A DNA stretch of 64,000 bases from JANQTF01 sp041741415 (GCA_041741415.1 JBGSKC010000021.1:62001-126000), one strand, 5' to 3'; counted from the stretch's first letter, positions 18,108 through 26,782 are shown. Program-made: numbers and translations. The notes: generated from the sequence alone by a model not told the origin.

Positions 18108-19979
18108 ATGAAAGCGATTCTGACCAGCCTGCTTTGTCTGTCTTGCTTTGCCCTCACAGCCCAGACCGCACAGGAAAAATACGGGCAGGCCTACACGGCC
18201 ATCACCCAACAGCAATACCAGGAAGCGCTTCGCCTTGTAGAGGAGGCCATTGCCATGCAGCCTGATTTCGCAGACGCCTGGAACCGCAAATCCTTCTGCC
18301 TCACGGCGCTCAAACGCTACGAAGAGGCCATTGCGGCCGCCACCCAGGCCCTCGCCCTGGCTCCTGACATGGCAAAAGCCAATGCCAACCGGGGCAATGC
18401 CAACTACTGGCTCGAGAAATATGCAGAGGCCGCCGCTGATTTTCAGGTAGTATGGGCACGCCAGCCAGAACTCGCCGATGCCAACATGGTGGAAAGATAC
18501 GCCTACTCCCTCCTGCGAACCGGGCAGTCAAGTGCCGCCATTCCCATTTGGGATAGCGCCATCCAGAAAGATCCGCAGGACCCCAACAACTGGCTCAACA
18601 GGGGCATTTGCCGCGAAAGAGCCGGACAAAACGACCTGGCCCTGCAGGATTATGATGAGGCCCTCCGCCTCAATCCGGATCTGGGTTATGCTCACATGAA
18701 AAAGGGAATCCTCCTCTCTAACAGGCAGCAGTATGCTCCCGCCGTCGTTCACATGGAGCGGGCTAGCCAGCTGGGGCAAACCTCCGTGGGGATGCTCCTG
18801 GACCTCGGCGATGCCTATTACAATCTGCAACAATACGGGAAAGCCGAGGCGAACCTCACCCAGTACCTGAACACCCAAACGTCTGTTCCTTTTGCCTGGA
18901 ATCTTCGCGGCGTCATTCGCCTGCAACAAAAACAATGGGAACTGGCCCTGGCAGATTTTGATCAGGCGATCCGGCTGGATGCCAAAGAGCCCCGGTATGT
19001 CAATAACAGGGGGTTTGCCAAGTTTAACCTTGCCCGCTACGAAGCCGCGATAGCCGATTACGATGCCGCCCTGCCTTTGTATGGGCCCAACGACCTCCCG
19101 CATTTTCAATACAAAACCGAGGCACTGAGGCTCCTGGGCCAGCAGGGCGGACTCAGCCCGGAGCTGACAATCAGCCTGGCCAATGAACTGGCTCAGGGAG
19201 ATCAGTTTGAGGAGGCAATGGCCACCCTGGCCAGGGGCATTGCCAGCTATCCCAATGATGCGAGGCTGTATTATGCCCGCTACACCATCCGCAGAAAGGC
19301 CGTGAAGGAATTTGCCACCCGGGTGCAGGACCTGGAGAAGGCAGTTTCACTGGCACCGGATGTGCCGGATTACCACTACTGGCTGGGAGAAGAATATTTC
19401 CTCGGCAGGCGACAGGATGATGCGATCAGGGAATATGACCGCTGCATGGCGCTGGGAGGGCAGCATTTGCCTTCGACAAACCCTCGTGGCATTGGAAACG
19501 GGAACTACAAGCAGGTGATTCTCAACCAGCGGCAGGGAGGCAGCACCGTGGCCACCAGCCAGCCTTCCACCAATTCTGGCAGCAGTCAAATGGTGCAGCC
19601 AACCGCCGAAAACCGGGGGCAGTACCTGCAAACCATGCGGCAGCTCGGCGAAGAATTTGCCCGGGGGATTGTAAGACAAGGCGGTACCGTGCTGGAAATG
19701 TCAGAGGTGATCGACTACCGGAGAGTAACAGGAGCAGAGTTGGAGCCGAATCAGTTTCTCCTGCTCTATGTGCTTTTTCCCATCAACGGAGACCTTACAG
19801 TGACGAAAAACGACGGCACCGCCTGCACCAATTACTACCGTCCGGCTGGTTCCCTGATCGGAACCCTCGATTGTGAGTTGAGCAACCTGCATCCCATTCA
19901 TGAGTTCCGGAGCTTCATCATTGATCGGGGAGCCTTCACCGACCCTGTATTTTTTGTGCTTGTAAAAGGCGGGAAATAG
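18108..19979 (+). CDS. Exported tetratricopeptide-repeat protein
   Basis: A 623-residue protein with a signal peptide (MKAILTSLLCLSCFALTAQ) and about ten TPR units between residues about 20 and 440, for example EEAIAAATQALALAPDMAKA, DPQDPNNWLNRGICRERAG and ELALADFDQAIRLDAKEPRY, each with the W/L/G/Y/A/F/A/P pattern. The last 150 residues contain a Ser/Gln-rich linker (about 485-510) and a compact unknown domain. Such proteins act as periplasmic scaffolds. The ATG at 18108 is chosen for the signal peptide; the frame is open from 18051. No partner is evident from the neighbours. Confidence 0.85.
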   Translation: MKAILTSLLCLSCFALTAQTAQEKYGQAYTAITQQQYQEALRLVEEAIAMQPDFADAWNRKSFCLTALKRYEEAIAAATQALALAPDMAKANANRGNANYWLEKYAEAAADFQVVWARQPELADANMVERYAYSLLRTGQSSAAIPIWDSAIQKDPQDPNNWLNRGICRERAGQNDLALQDYDEALRLNPDLGYAHMKKGILLSNRQQYAPAVVHMERASQLGQTSVGMLLDLGDAYYNLQQYGKAEANLTQYLNTQTSVPFAWNLRGVIRLQQKQWELALADFDQAIRLDAKEPRYVNNRGFAKFNLARYEAAIADYDAALPLYGPNDLPHFQYKTEALRLLGQQGGLSPELTISLANELAQGDQFEEAMATLARGIASYPNDARLYYARYTIRRKAVKEFATRVQDLEKAVSLAPDVPDYHYWLGEEYFLGRRQDDAIREYDRCMALGGQHLPSTNPRGIGNGNYKQVILNQRQGGSTVATSQPSTNSGSSQMVQPTAENRGQYLQTMRQLGEEFARGIVRQGGTVLEMSEVIDYRRVTGAELEPNQFLLLYVLFPINGDLTVTKNDGTACTNYYRPAGSLIGTLDCELSNLHPIHEFRSFIIDRGAFTDPVFFVLVKGGK

Positions 19980-20077
19980 AGCGTGAAGGAAGGTCGCCAA
20001 CCAGGATCGAAAGGCTTGGAGATTCGATCCATGGATGATATTTTACCTTCAGTTTCATCCGTTCGTCCACCATCGCT

Positions 20078-20548
20078 ATGGCAAAGAAACGCACAGCCCG
20101 CGAGAAGCGGGATCTGCCACAACTTCCCTTGATCAAAGAACCGCCTCAGGCATGGAAAGATGCGTATGGTGGCAGCAGGATGCTCATTTCCACGCCCGGC
20201 GACATCGACCGGATGGTGAAGCAGATTCCAGCAGGTAAACTCCTCACCATGAGCAGTTTGCGCCAAAAGCTGGCCGAAGATCAGGGCGCTGATTATACTT
20301 GTCCGCTCACCACCGGAATTTTCCTCCGCATCATAGCGGAAGCCGCCGAAGAAGAGCGTGCGCTTGGCGAGGAGCCCATTGCGCCCTGGTGGCGCGTCGT
20401 GCGCGACGACGGCACTGCCAACGATAAGCTCCCTGGCAAAGGGCCGCTCCAGGAGGATCTGCTCAGGGAAGAAGGAATTAGCCTGGCTCCGAAGCCCCGA
20501 TCAGGTAAGCTCGCTGTTCAGCCGCTGGCGGAATTTCTCGTTCCCTGA
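20078..20548 (+). CDS. MGMT-like DNA-binding protein lacking the acceptor cysteine
   Basis: A 156-residue basic protein related to the DNA-binding domain of O6-methylguanine-DNA methyltransferase. IDRMVKQIPAGKLLTMSSLR corresponds to the family's helix (IPxGkvtTY), CPLTTGIFLRIIAEAAEE follows, and APWWRVVRDDG occupies the active-site region. In active MGMT that motif is PCHRV; here the Cys is Trp, as in alkyltransferase-like (ATL) proteins, which flag lesions for other repair systems. After it, GPLQEDLLREEGI matches the typical Q..LL..EGv end. It could therefore be an ATL-type sensor. The N-terminus is longer than in classic ATL proteins. The AlkD-like repair gene lies 2 kb away. Confidence 0.7.
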   Translation: MAKKRTAREKRDLPQLPLIKEPPQAWKDAYGGSRMLISTPGDIDRMVKQIPAGKLLTMSSLRQKLAEDQGADYTCPLTTGIFLRIIAEAAEEERALGEEPIAPWWRVVRDDGTANDKLPGKGPLQEDLLREEGISLAPKPRSGKLAVQPLAEFLVP

Positions 20549-20579
20549 TGAAGCTGCTTCAACAAAAAAGTGCAAGGGA

Positions 20580-22280
20580 TTATTCTCCGGCAAATACCTC
20601 GCGCTCCCGAAATTTGTAACTTAGGCTTTCTGGATCGTAGGCTGTTCGTGACCAACTGCCATCTTCTTTCAGGGTAATACCGCTGAGGTCGTCGTGCCGG
20701 AACGTGTTGTTGGCCTTTTGACGCTCCATGATGATGTTGATGAATGCCCTGTTTTTGTAGTGCTCCCACATTCTGATGAACTCCGTCGTGATAATGGCGG
20801 CTAAGCGTTGGTCTCCTTCGATGAAAAAGAAGTTTTCATCATTTTTCACACAGGATGCGCTACTGAAATTTGCTGTGCCAACAATGATTTTGGGATTGTT
20901 GCTAAAAGGATCAACCACAAGGGTTTTGGAGTGAATTTTATGCTTGCCGAAAGCTTTTGCGTCCCATTTTTTACCCATATAGGTTTCCAGCTTGGAAGGG
21001 ACAAAAAACCGGGTGTTTCGAAATTTTAGCTCTGAGATTTTTTTCTCAGCAGTGTTGTTGCTCAGGCCATACTCCAGTACGCCTAAGTCATTGTTAATCA
21101 GTGAATTTACTACTTGCTGGTCAAGGCCAAACGGAGCGCTCACAAATATACTGCTCTGTGCCTGGGCGATCAATTCGCTGGCCTGATCAAGCAAATGGAG
21201 ATGAGAGACTGGCGAAAACCTGATCTTCCATTCCGGCGAATTCAACAAAGCCTCTGCTGAAGCTATGACCTGCTCAACCTGTTGCTTGACCGCGCTGTCC
21301 CGCCCCGCAACAGGTTCGTTCCTCCTCAGAATTTGAAAATACGCTTCAAAAGCCTCTGCAATCCATGGTTTTTCTATTTCCAACGCCATGTTCGTCTGAA
21401 GATAGAAGGCATTGAAAGTGAAATTGCAGGTGCCGGTCCATACCGCTTTGGGCTCTCCCTGTTTGAGCAGAATGGCGAATTTGTTGTGGCTGATTTGCAG
21501 AATCTGGTCTCTTGGGGTGGCGTGGTTCAATAAGTTGTGCGCACTGAGATAATGCTCATTCTCCTGCCTCTGCTTTTCGTGTCCGGTTTCTTTGGCATGG
21601 TAAACAATATGCACTTCTGCTCCTCTCCCGGTGGCAGCGGCCAGGGCGGCTGCCACGTCGGGGTCTTCGAATTCGTAGATGGCCACGTGGATCGCATCAC
21701 CTGCCTGGGCCTGGGCAATGAATTCGATCAGTGATTCTTTAAGCCCCCGCGACAGCCAGATTCTCGCAATGTGGTTGTCCTTGGGGTTGGGGTTGGTCTC
21801 AAACCTCTCCAAATAGGCGTGGGCAGAAGTCACCCCACGATTGGTAAACACGCCCACCCCGTTTTCCCGGGCAGCAGAAGGCTTGACCAGTAGCTCCAGT
21901 GGTTCCCGGCGCTCAGGCTTTTCTGGGTTTCCAAAGAAAGGATAAATCTCATAGCGGTAACTCCGATCCGGACTCAAAGTGTAGTCGTTCCAGTTAAACC
22001 GCTGAAAGGGAGCGATGTAGGAGGAGACGTTCGCCCCCAACGCCATGTTGTGCTGGAACTGAAAACGCTTGTTGCCGTGCAGCCATTCACACCGGATCAT
22101 CTCCCCGGTGCCAGTCTCATAGTCTGTCCGGCGTATGCCGAAACCCAGCAGGTTGCTCCTGTCCACATGTTCGGCTACCGACCACCCCAGGCAAAGAGAG
22201 TTGATACCAACCAAAGCGGCAGCGCTGAAGTCGGCTTGTGGTCGCGTTGGCCTCACCAAAGCCTGGTAGGGGATGTTCAT
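20580..22280 (-). CDS. Phospholipase D-like protein with two HKD motifs
   Basis: A 566-residue protein with two catalytic HxK motifs, H265xK267 (SHNKFAILLK, followed by GTCNFT) and H450xK452 (IHSKTLVVDP, followed by VGTANFSSAS), the pattern of the PLD superfamily in which the two halves form one active site. No signal peptide or membrane helix is seen. The first 130 residues are an unrecognised N-terminal domain. Members hydrolyse phosphodiesters in lipids or nucleic acids; the two-domain form without a signal is shared with some nucleases and with effectors of defence systems, but no partner gene is present here. It is convergent with the MGMT-like gene and divergent from the AlkD-like gene. 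Confidence 0.85.
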   Translation of the reverse strand: MNIPYQALVRPTRPQADFSAAALVGINSLCLGWSVAEHVDRSNLLGFGIRRTDYETGTGEMIRCEWLHGNKRFQFQHNMALGANVSSYIAPFQRFNWNDYTLSPDRSYRYEIYPFFGNPEKPERREPLELLVKPSAARENGVGVFTNRGVTSAHAYLERFETNPNPKDNHIARIWLSRGLKESLIEFIAQAQAGDAIHVAIYEFEDPDVAAALAAATGRGAEVHIVYHAKETGHEKQRQENEHYLSAHNLLNHATPRDQILQISHNKFAILLKQGEPKAVWTGTCNFTFNAFYLQTNMALEIEKPWIAEAFEAYFQILRRNEPVAGRDSAVKQQVEQVIASAEALLNSPEWKIRFSPVSHLHLLDQASELIAQAQSSIFVSAPFGLDQQVVNSLINNDLGVLEYGLSNNTAEKKISELKFRNTRFFVPSKLETYMGKKWDAKAFGKHKIHSKTLVVDPFSNNPKIIVGTANFSSASCVKNDENFFFIEGDQRLAAIITTEFIRMWEHYKNRAFINIIMERQKANNTFRHDDLSGITLKEDGSWSRTAYDPESLSYKFREREVFAGE

Positions 22281-22423
22281 AGCGAATGGTTACGGTTTTT
22301 TTGTAAACTACCTGATTTTTTTGTGGCATCTCTCTGCCGGATATTTCCTTTGTGTAAACCTTTTGTTAGGGAGATGTAATTCTGGTGGTGTTTCCCATTG
22401 CCGATACATTGCTGGTCCAGGGC

Positions 22424-22455
22424 ATTGGATTGAGAAAATGTGTAATTTACCTTTT
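22424..22455 (+). promoter_or_regulatory. Possible promoter of the AlkD-like gene
   Basis: ATTG (22424-22427), a 20-base spacer and TACCTTTT (22448-22455) approximate TTTG-N20-TAnnTTTG with one mismatch in each box. A start near 22462 would leave a very short leader before the ATG at 22473. Confidence 0.35.
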
Positions 22456-22472
22456 TGTCAATCACGCCTCCC

Positions 22473-23138
22473 ATGACCGTCCAGGACCTCCTCGCCCAAC
22501 TTGAACCCCTCGGCCACGAAAAGGTGCGCGCCCATAATGCCCGCTATGGCGCAGGCAGCAACCAGTTTGGCGTTAAGCTCGGTGACCTGCGCACCCTGGC
22601 CAAACAAATCAAAACCAACCATCCGCTGGCGATGGAGCTGTGGCAAACCGGCAACTTTGAGGCCCGCCTTCTTGCCATTCTGATCATGAAGCCTGCCCTG
22701 CTTTCTGCAGATGAGCTCGAGGCCCTCGTTCAATCGGAGAAGGCCACCCAGGTGGCCGACTGGCTCTCTGCCTATTTGATCAAAGATCACAAGCAGCGCG
22801 ACCTGCTCCGGGAGCGCTGGATGCAAAGCTCCGACACCATGTGTGCCCGCGCCGGGTGGAGCCTCACCAGCGGCAAGGTCGCCCGGGATCCCGCCGGACT
22901 TGATTTTGCAGCTCTGCTCGACAGGCTGGAAGCCGAAATGCCCCATGCCGCCCCCGAGGTGCAATGGACAATGAACTCCACACTCGCCAACATCGGCATC
23001 CACTTTCCGGAGCTTCGCCAGCGCGCGATTGACATCGGCGAAAAACACGGCATTTACCGCGATTACCCCGTTTCCAAAGGCTGTACCTCCCCCTTTGCGC
23101 CCATCTGGATTCACGAAATGGTGAAGAGGCAGGGCTAA
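22473..23138 (+). CDS. DNA alkylation repair protein, AlkD-like HEAT-repeat family
   Basis: A 221-residue all-helical protein of the AlkC/AlkD superfamily, which removes bulky or charged alkylated bases without flipping them. Family features are QFGVKLGDLRTLAKQIKTNH near the start, ELWQTGNFEARLLAILIM in the second repeat, CARAGWSLTSGKV in the middle and the closing GKHGIYRDYPVSKGCTSPFA. The usual AlkD catalytic Trp and Asp positions cannot be set without an alignment, so glycosylase activity is likely but unproven. The ATG at 22473 is taken in preference to a TTG at 22455. Confidence 0.88.
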   Translation: MTVQDLLAQLEPLGHEKVRAHNARYGAGSNQFGVKLGDLRTLAKQIKTNHPLAMELWQTGNFEARLLAILIMKPALLSADELEALVQSEKATQVADWLSAYLIKDHKQRDLLRERWMQSSDTMCARAGWSLTSGKVARDPAGLDFAALLDRLEAEMPHAAPEVQWTMNSTLANIGIHFPELRQRAIDIGEKHGIYRDYPVSKGCTSPFAPIWIHEMVKRQG

Positions 23139-23193
23139 TCCCGGGCTTCGACGGACTCAGCCACCGGGCGTGTGGGCCTGAGACCATCCCGCT

Positions 23194-23412
23194 GTCATCC
23201 TGAGCAGGCCCTGGGTCCGTCGCCGAAGGATGACTCCCCGCTTGATGTCATGGTTCGGCGACGGGCCAAATTGGCCCTGCTCACCATGACAGGAGGGAAG
23301 ACGTCGCCTGGTTCGCGTCATCCTGAGCAGGCCCTGGGGCCGTGGCCGTAGGTTGACTCCCCGCTTGATGTCATGGTTCGGCGACGGCTGAAGCAGCCTG
23401 CTCACCATGACA
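23194..23412. repeat. Two ~97-bp direct repeats made of REP-like inverted repeats
   Basis: Copies at 23194-23291 and 23317-23412 are nearly identical. Each has the internal order gtcatcctgagcagg, ccgtcgccgaaggatgac, gtcatggttcggcgacgg, cctgctcaccatgac. The first and last words are inverted copies of each other (13 of 15 bases), and so are the middle two (16 of 18), so each unit can fold into stacked hairpins. The start gtcatcctgagc is a common word in intergenic REP-like repeats of many bacteria. The same words recur at 49250-49530. Confidence 0.85.
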
Positions 23413-23441
23413 AAACCAGCCTGCGGCAACACTTGACAGCT

Positions 23442-23575
23442 GACCCTGGAAGGGTCAAACCTTTGTAGCACAGCGGTTTGGTATTTTTTGTCCATCCCGG
23501 CGACCATGTGGTCGCCGGGATGAGTCGGGTAAAATTTGACTTGAATAGCTACAGAGCTTGGACCCTTCCAGGGTC
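23442..23575. repeat. Nested inverted repeat (134 bp) with an inner perfect hairpin
   Basis: Outer arms 23442-23469 (gaccctggaagggtc..., itself palindromic) and 23548-23575 (...gacccttccagggtc) are inverted copies of 28 bases with three mismatches. Inside lies a perfect 13-bp hairpin, catcccggcgacc (23493-23505) and ggtcgccgggatg (23510-23522), with a 4-base loop and a T-rich run before it. No open frame of note is inside. This could be a mobile non-autonomous element or a strong terminator region for the flanking convergent genes. Confidence 0.8.
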
Positions 23576-23766
23576 CGCTTTCACCCTGCGACGCCTGAGT
23601 TTCGGAAGCGGAGGGTTAGATGTTGAGAGGCGGGATTTTGAGAAGCGGGACAAAAGAAATTCTTTGATTCCAGTCTCTCCTCACGCAGCGAAGCGGTCTG
23701 ACTTCTCGCCTCTCAAACCGGCTTCGCCTCCGGTCCCGGCTCTCGGCTCTCGGCTCCCGCATCCAT
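23576..23766. repeat. Pyrimidine-rich word repeats after aroF
   Basis: This 190-base stretch between the nested repeat and the aroF stop holds short recurring words (ttctcgcctctca, ggctctcggctctcgg, gcttcgcctc). The 34 bases at 23720-23753 are identical to 49684-49717 (the run from ggcttcgcctccggtcccgg to ctctcgg), and cgcagcgaagcggtctgac has a near copy at about 49772. Together with 23139-23575 it fills the 628-base gap between the AlkD-like gene and aroF; no gene is seen. Confidence 0.8.
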
Positions 23767-24786
23767 TCAACCCACATAATCCCGCTCCCGCAGCGCAGCC
23801 AGGGCCCGTGCCTTGCGGATCAGCTCCGCCGATTCGGCGAAGTTCAGCGTCTGCTGCCCGTCGGAGGCGGCTTTCTCCGGCACTTCGTGCACCTCGAAAA
23901 TCACACCGTCCGCGCCCGCCATCACGGAGGCCAGTGCCACCGGCTCCACAAAATCCCGGATGCCGATCCCGTGAGATGGGTCTGCAATCACCGGCAAATG
24001 GGTTTTCTCCTTCAGCATCGCGATGGCGTTGATGTCCATCGTGTTACGGTAGGCCGTCTCATAGGACCGGATTCCCCGCTCGCATAGCATGATTTTCTCA
24101 TTCCCGCCTGAAAAAATGTATTCTGCGGAGTGCAGCAGCTCCTCAATCGTGCCCGAAATCCCCCGTTTCAGCATCACAGGTTTATCTACCTGCCCGAGCG
24201 CGTCCAGCAGGTTGAAATTCTGCGTGTTCCGCGCCCCAACCTGAAATACGTCCACAAATTCGGCCATCGGCTCGATTTGCTCCGAATGCATCACTTCGCT
24301 GATAATCTTGATCCCGGCTTCCTTTGCCAGCCCGTGCCAGAGCCGCAGACCCTCTATGCCCAGCCCCCGGAAGCTGTAGGGCGATGACCGCGGCTTGAAT
24401 ACTCCGCCGCGCATGATCCGAAGGCCCTGCGCCTGCATGTGGCCCAGAATCAACCGGATCTGCGCCTCGTTCTCAATCGAACAGGGCCCCGCCATCAGCG
24501 CCAGACCGCCATCGCCCAGTTTCACACCGTCCCCCAAATCAATCACGGTCGGCTGCACCTTCCATTTGCGCGACACCAGTTGGTAGCTGTCTGTCACCAC
24601 ATGCAGATCTTTGACCCCGGGCAGGCTGCCAATGCTGCGAAGATCCACGGCCGGCTTGCCGATCAGCACGAGGTAATGCCCGAGCTGGGTGCGCACTTCG
24701 TTGCTCTTAAACCCCAGCGACTGGATCGTCTGTGTGAGGGTGTTGAGGGTTGCCGGAGAAAGCTGAGGTTCTAATTGAATAATCAT
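23767..24786 (-). CDS. aroF: DAHP synthase (3-deoxy-7-phosphoheptulonate synthase), type I-beta
   Basis: Catalyses the first step of the shikimate pathway, joining phosphoenolpyruvate and erythrose 4-phosphate. The 339-residue product has an N-terminal ferredoxin-like domain (residues about 1-75, MIIQLEPQLSPATL...) as in regulated I-beta enzymes of Thermotoga and Bacteroidota, then the barrel with MAGPCSIENEAQ, RGGVFKPRSSPYSFRGLG, MLKRGISGTIEELL and IADPSHGIGIRD. The ATG at 24786 is used rather than the TTG three codons upstream. It is the last gene of the tryptophan operon, 21 bases after trpA, so aromatic precursor supply would be governed by the same attenuator. Confidence 0.95.
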   Translation of the reverse strand: MIIQLEPQLSPATLNTLTQTIQSLGFKSNEVRTQLGHYLVLIGKPAVDLRSIGSLPGVKDLHVVTDSYQLVSRKWKVQPTVIDLGDGVKLGDGGLALMAGPCSIENEAQIRLILGHMQAQGLRIMRGGVFKPRSSPYSFRGLGIEGLRLWHGLAKEAGIKIISEVMHSEQIEPMAEFVDVFQVGARNTQNFNLLDALGQVDKPVMLKRGISGTIEELLHSAEYIFSGGNEKIMLCERGIRSYETAYRNTMDINAIAMLKEKTHLPVIADPSHGIGIRDFVEPVALASVMAGADGVIFEVHEVPEKAASDGQQTLNFAESAELIRKARALAALRERDYVG

Positions 24787-24807
24787 CTGTGGCAAAAAAT
24801 GAGGTTG

Positions 24808-25575
24808 TCAGGGGCGAATGGAGCGGACAAAATCCCCGATGCGGCGCTCCGGCTCGCTGCCGTCGCCGAGGGCCTGGATAAAGGCCGAGCCGATGATGGC
24901 ACCGCTGGAAAAGCTGCAGGCCCGTTCAAAACTCGCCCTGTCGCGGATTCCAAAACCGATCAGCTGCGGGTTGCGGAGCTCCATCGCGGCAATTCGTTCG
25001 AAATAGCCGGTGTCCATCGTGGCGGTTTGCCCCGTTGTGCTGGCGCTGGAAACGAGGTACAGGAAGGCATCGCTGGCATCGTCGAGGGCGAAAATGCGGG
25101 CTTCCGGGGTTTGTGGGGTGATGAGAAAGATGTTGGACAGGTTGTGTTTGTCAAACAACCCGGCATAATGAAGCTGATATTCTCTCAGCGGCAAATCTGG
25201 CAAAATCACCCCGTCGATGCCGGTTTCGGCGGCCTTCTGCACAAAGCGCTCCATCCCGAATTGCAGCACCGGGTTGAGGTAGCCCATCAGGATCAGCGGA
25301 ATCTGAATATCCTGCCGGATATCTTTCAACTGCTCAAACAGCAGGTCCAGGGTCATGCCATTGTCAAGCGCCTGCTGGCTGCTCTGCTGAATGATGTCCC
25401 CGTCTGCGATCGGGTCGCTGAAGGGCATCCCGATCTCAACGAGGTCCACGCCCGCCATCGCAAGCTGGCGCAGGATGGGCCGGGTGTCGTTCAATCCCGG
25501 GTGCCCTGCCGTGAAAAACATCGAAAGGATGCCCGATTTTTTTTGGCTGAACAAGCTGTGAATTCTGTTTCGCAT
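24808..25575 (-). CDS. trpA: Tryptophan synthase alpha subunit
   Basis: Cleaves indole-3-glycerol phosphate to indole and glyceraldehyde 3-phosphate, passing indole through a tunnel to TrpB. The 255-residue TIM barrel shows FFTAGHPGLNDT, the catalytic acids in VDLVEIGMPFSDPIADG (Glu and Asp of the family), DGVILPDLPLRE and the phosphate-binding GFGIRDRASFE segment. It follows trpB by 13 bases. Confidence 0.97.
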   Translation of the reverse strand: MRNRIHSLFSQKKSGILSMFFTAGHPGLNDTRPILRQLAMAGVDLVEIGMPFSDPIADGDIIQQSSQQALDNGMTLDLLFEQLKDIRQDIQIPLILMGYLNPVLQFGMERFVQKAAETGIDGVILPDLPLREYQLHYAGLFDKHNLSNIFLITPQTPEARIFALDDASDAFLYLVSSASTTGQTATMDTGYFERIAAMELRNPQLIGFGIRDRASFERACSFSSGAIIGSAFIQALGDGSEPERRIGDFVRSIRP

Positions 25576-25588
25576 AGGTCTGGATCGG

Positions 25589-26782
25589 TTAAACCGCCTG
25601 GTTCAGGTACCGGAGATAGGTGTTGAGGTCTTTGTCGCCGCGGCCGGAAAGATTGATCACAATCAGATCATCTTTGTCAAACCGGACCTTCTCCAGCACT
25701 GCGAGGGCGTGTGCGGTTTCGATGGCGGGAATGATGCCTTCCGTTTTGCTCAAATGAAAGCCTGCCTGCATGGCTTCATCGTCGGTGATGTAGAAGAATT
25801 CGCCCCTGCCGGAGTCGAACAAATGGGCGTGAACGGGCCCGATGCCGGGATAATCAAGGCCAGCCGAAATGCTGTGGGGCTCCACGACCTGCCCATCCGG
25901 GGTTTGCATCAGCAGGGTGCGGCTGCCGTGCAGCACGCCCGGCTTGCCGAGCGCGGTGGTGGCGGCGCTTTTTCCGCTGTGAATGCCCAGGCCAGCAGCT
26001 TCTGCCGCGATCAGCCGCACCGCGGGCTCGTCGAGGAAATGGTAAAAGGCTCCCATGGCATTGCTGCCGCCGCCAACGCAGGCCAGCACGGCATCAGGCA
26101 GCTCGCGGCCCGTTTGCTCCAGCAATTGTTTCCTGATTTCCTCGCTGATCACCGACTGAAAACGGCCCACGAGATCAGGATAGGGGTGGGGGCCCACCAC
26201 CGAGCCAATGATGTAGTGGGTGTCGGTGGGGTGATTGATCCAGTGGCGCATGGCCTCGTTGGTGGCATCTTTCAGGGTCTGGCTGCCGCTGGTAGCAGGG
26301 CGAACTTCTGCCCCCAGCATTTTCATGCGCTGCACATTCGGCTGCTGCCGCTCAATGTCAACCGAACCCATATACACGATGCACTCCATCCCCATCAGAG
26401 CGCAAACCGTGGCAGTGGCCACACCATGCTGCCCCGCGCCGGTTTCGGCAATGATTTTTCGTTTGCCCAAACGCTTCGCCAGCAAAATTTGCCCCAGGGT
26501 GTTGTTCACTTTGTGGGCGCCCGTGTGGCAAAGGTCTTCCCGCTTCAGGTAGATGCGGGTCTGGTATTGCTCCGACAGGCGGCTGGCGAAATACAGAGGC
26601 GTCGGCCTGCCCACGAAATCGCGGAGCAGTTGCTGGAATTCTTCCTGAAAATCAGGCTCCGCGATGATGTCGAGGTAGCGGCTCCGAAGCTCCTCCACAT
26701 TCGGATATAACATCTCGGGAATAAAGGCGCCGCCAAACTGGCCATAATAGCCATACTGGTCAACGGTGTAGCTGCTGTTCAT
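25589..26782 (-). CDS. trpB: Tryptophan synthase beta subunit
   Basis: PLP enzyme condensing indole with serine to tryptophan. The 397-residue product carries the Schiff-base lysine in HTGAHKVNN, the phosphate-binding CVGGGSNAMG, and the N-terminal DQYGYYGQFGGAFIPEML typical of TrpB1, the form that pairs with TrpA. Its ATG overlaps the stop of trpF by four bases. Of the trp genes here it shows the clearest match. Confidence 0.98.
   Translation of the reverse strand: MNSSYTVDQYGYYGQFGGAFIPEMLYPNVEELRSRYLDIIAEPDFQEEFQQLLRDFVGRPTPLYFASRLSEQYQTRIYLKREDLCHTGAHKVNNTLGQILLAKRLGKRKIIAETGAGQHGVATATVCALMGMECIVYMGSVDIERQQPNVQRMKMLGAEVRPATSGSQTLKDATNEAMRHWINHPTDTHYIIGSVVGPHPYPDLVGRFQSVISEEIRKQLLEQTGRELPDAVLACVGGGSNAMGAFYHFLDEPAVRLIAAEAAGLGIHSGKSAATTALGKPGVLHGSRTLLMQTPDGQVVEPHSISAGLDYPGIGPVHAHLFDSGRGEFFYITDDEAMQAGFHLSKTEGIIPAIETAHALAVLEKVRFDKDDLIVINLSGRGDKDLNTYLRYLNQAV

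Noticed and set aside
20580..22280. A phage or defence island around the PLD-like gene
   Set aside because: Neighbours are ordinary housekeeping or repair genes in both directions, with no integrase, helicase or restriction subunit.
23194..23412. A CRISPR array
   Set aside because: Only two copies, about 97 bases long, with internal hairpins; no regular spacers and no cas genes nearby. The same holds for the repeats at 49250-49530.
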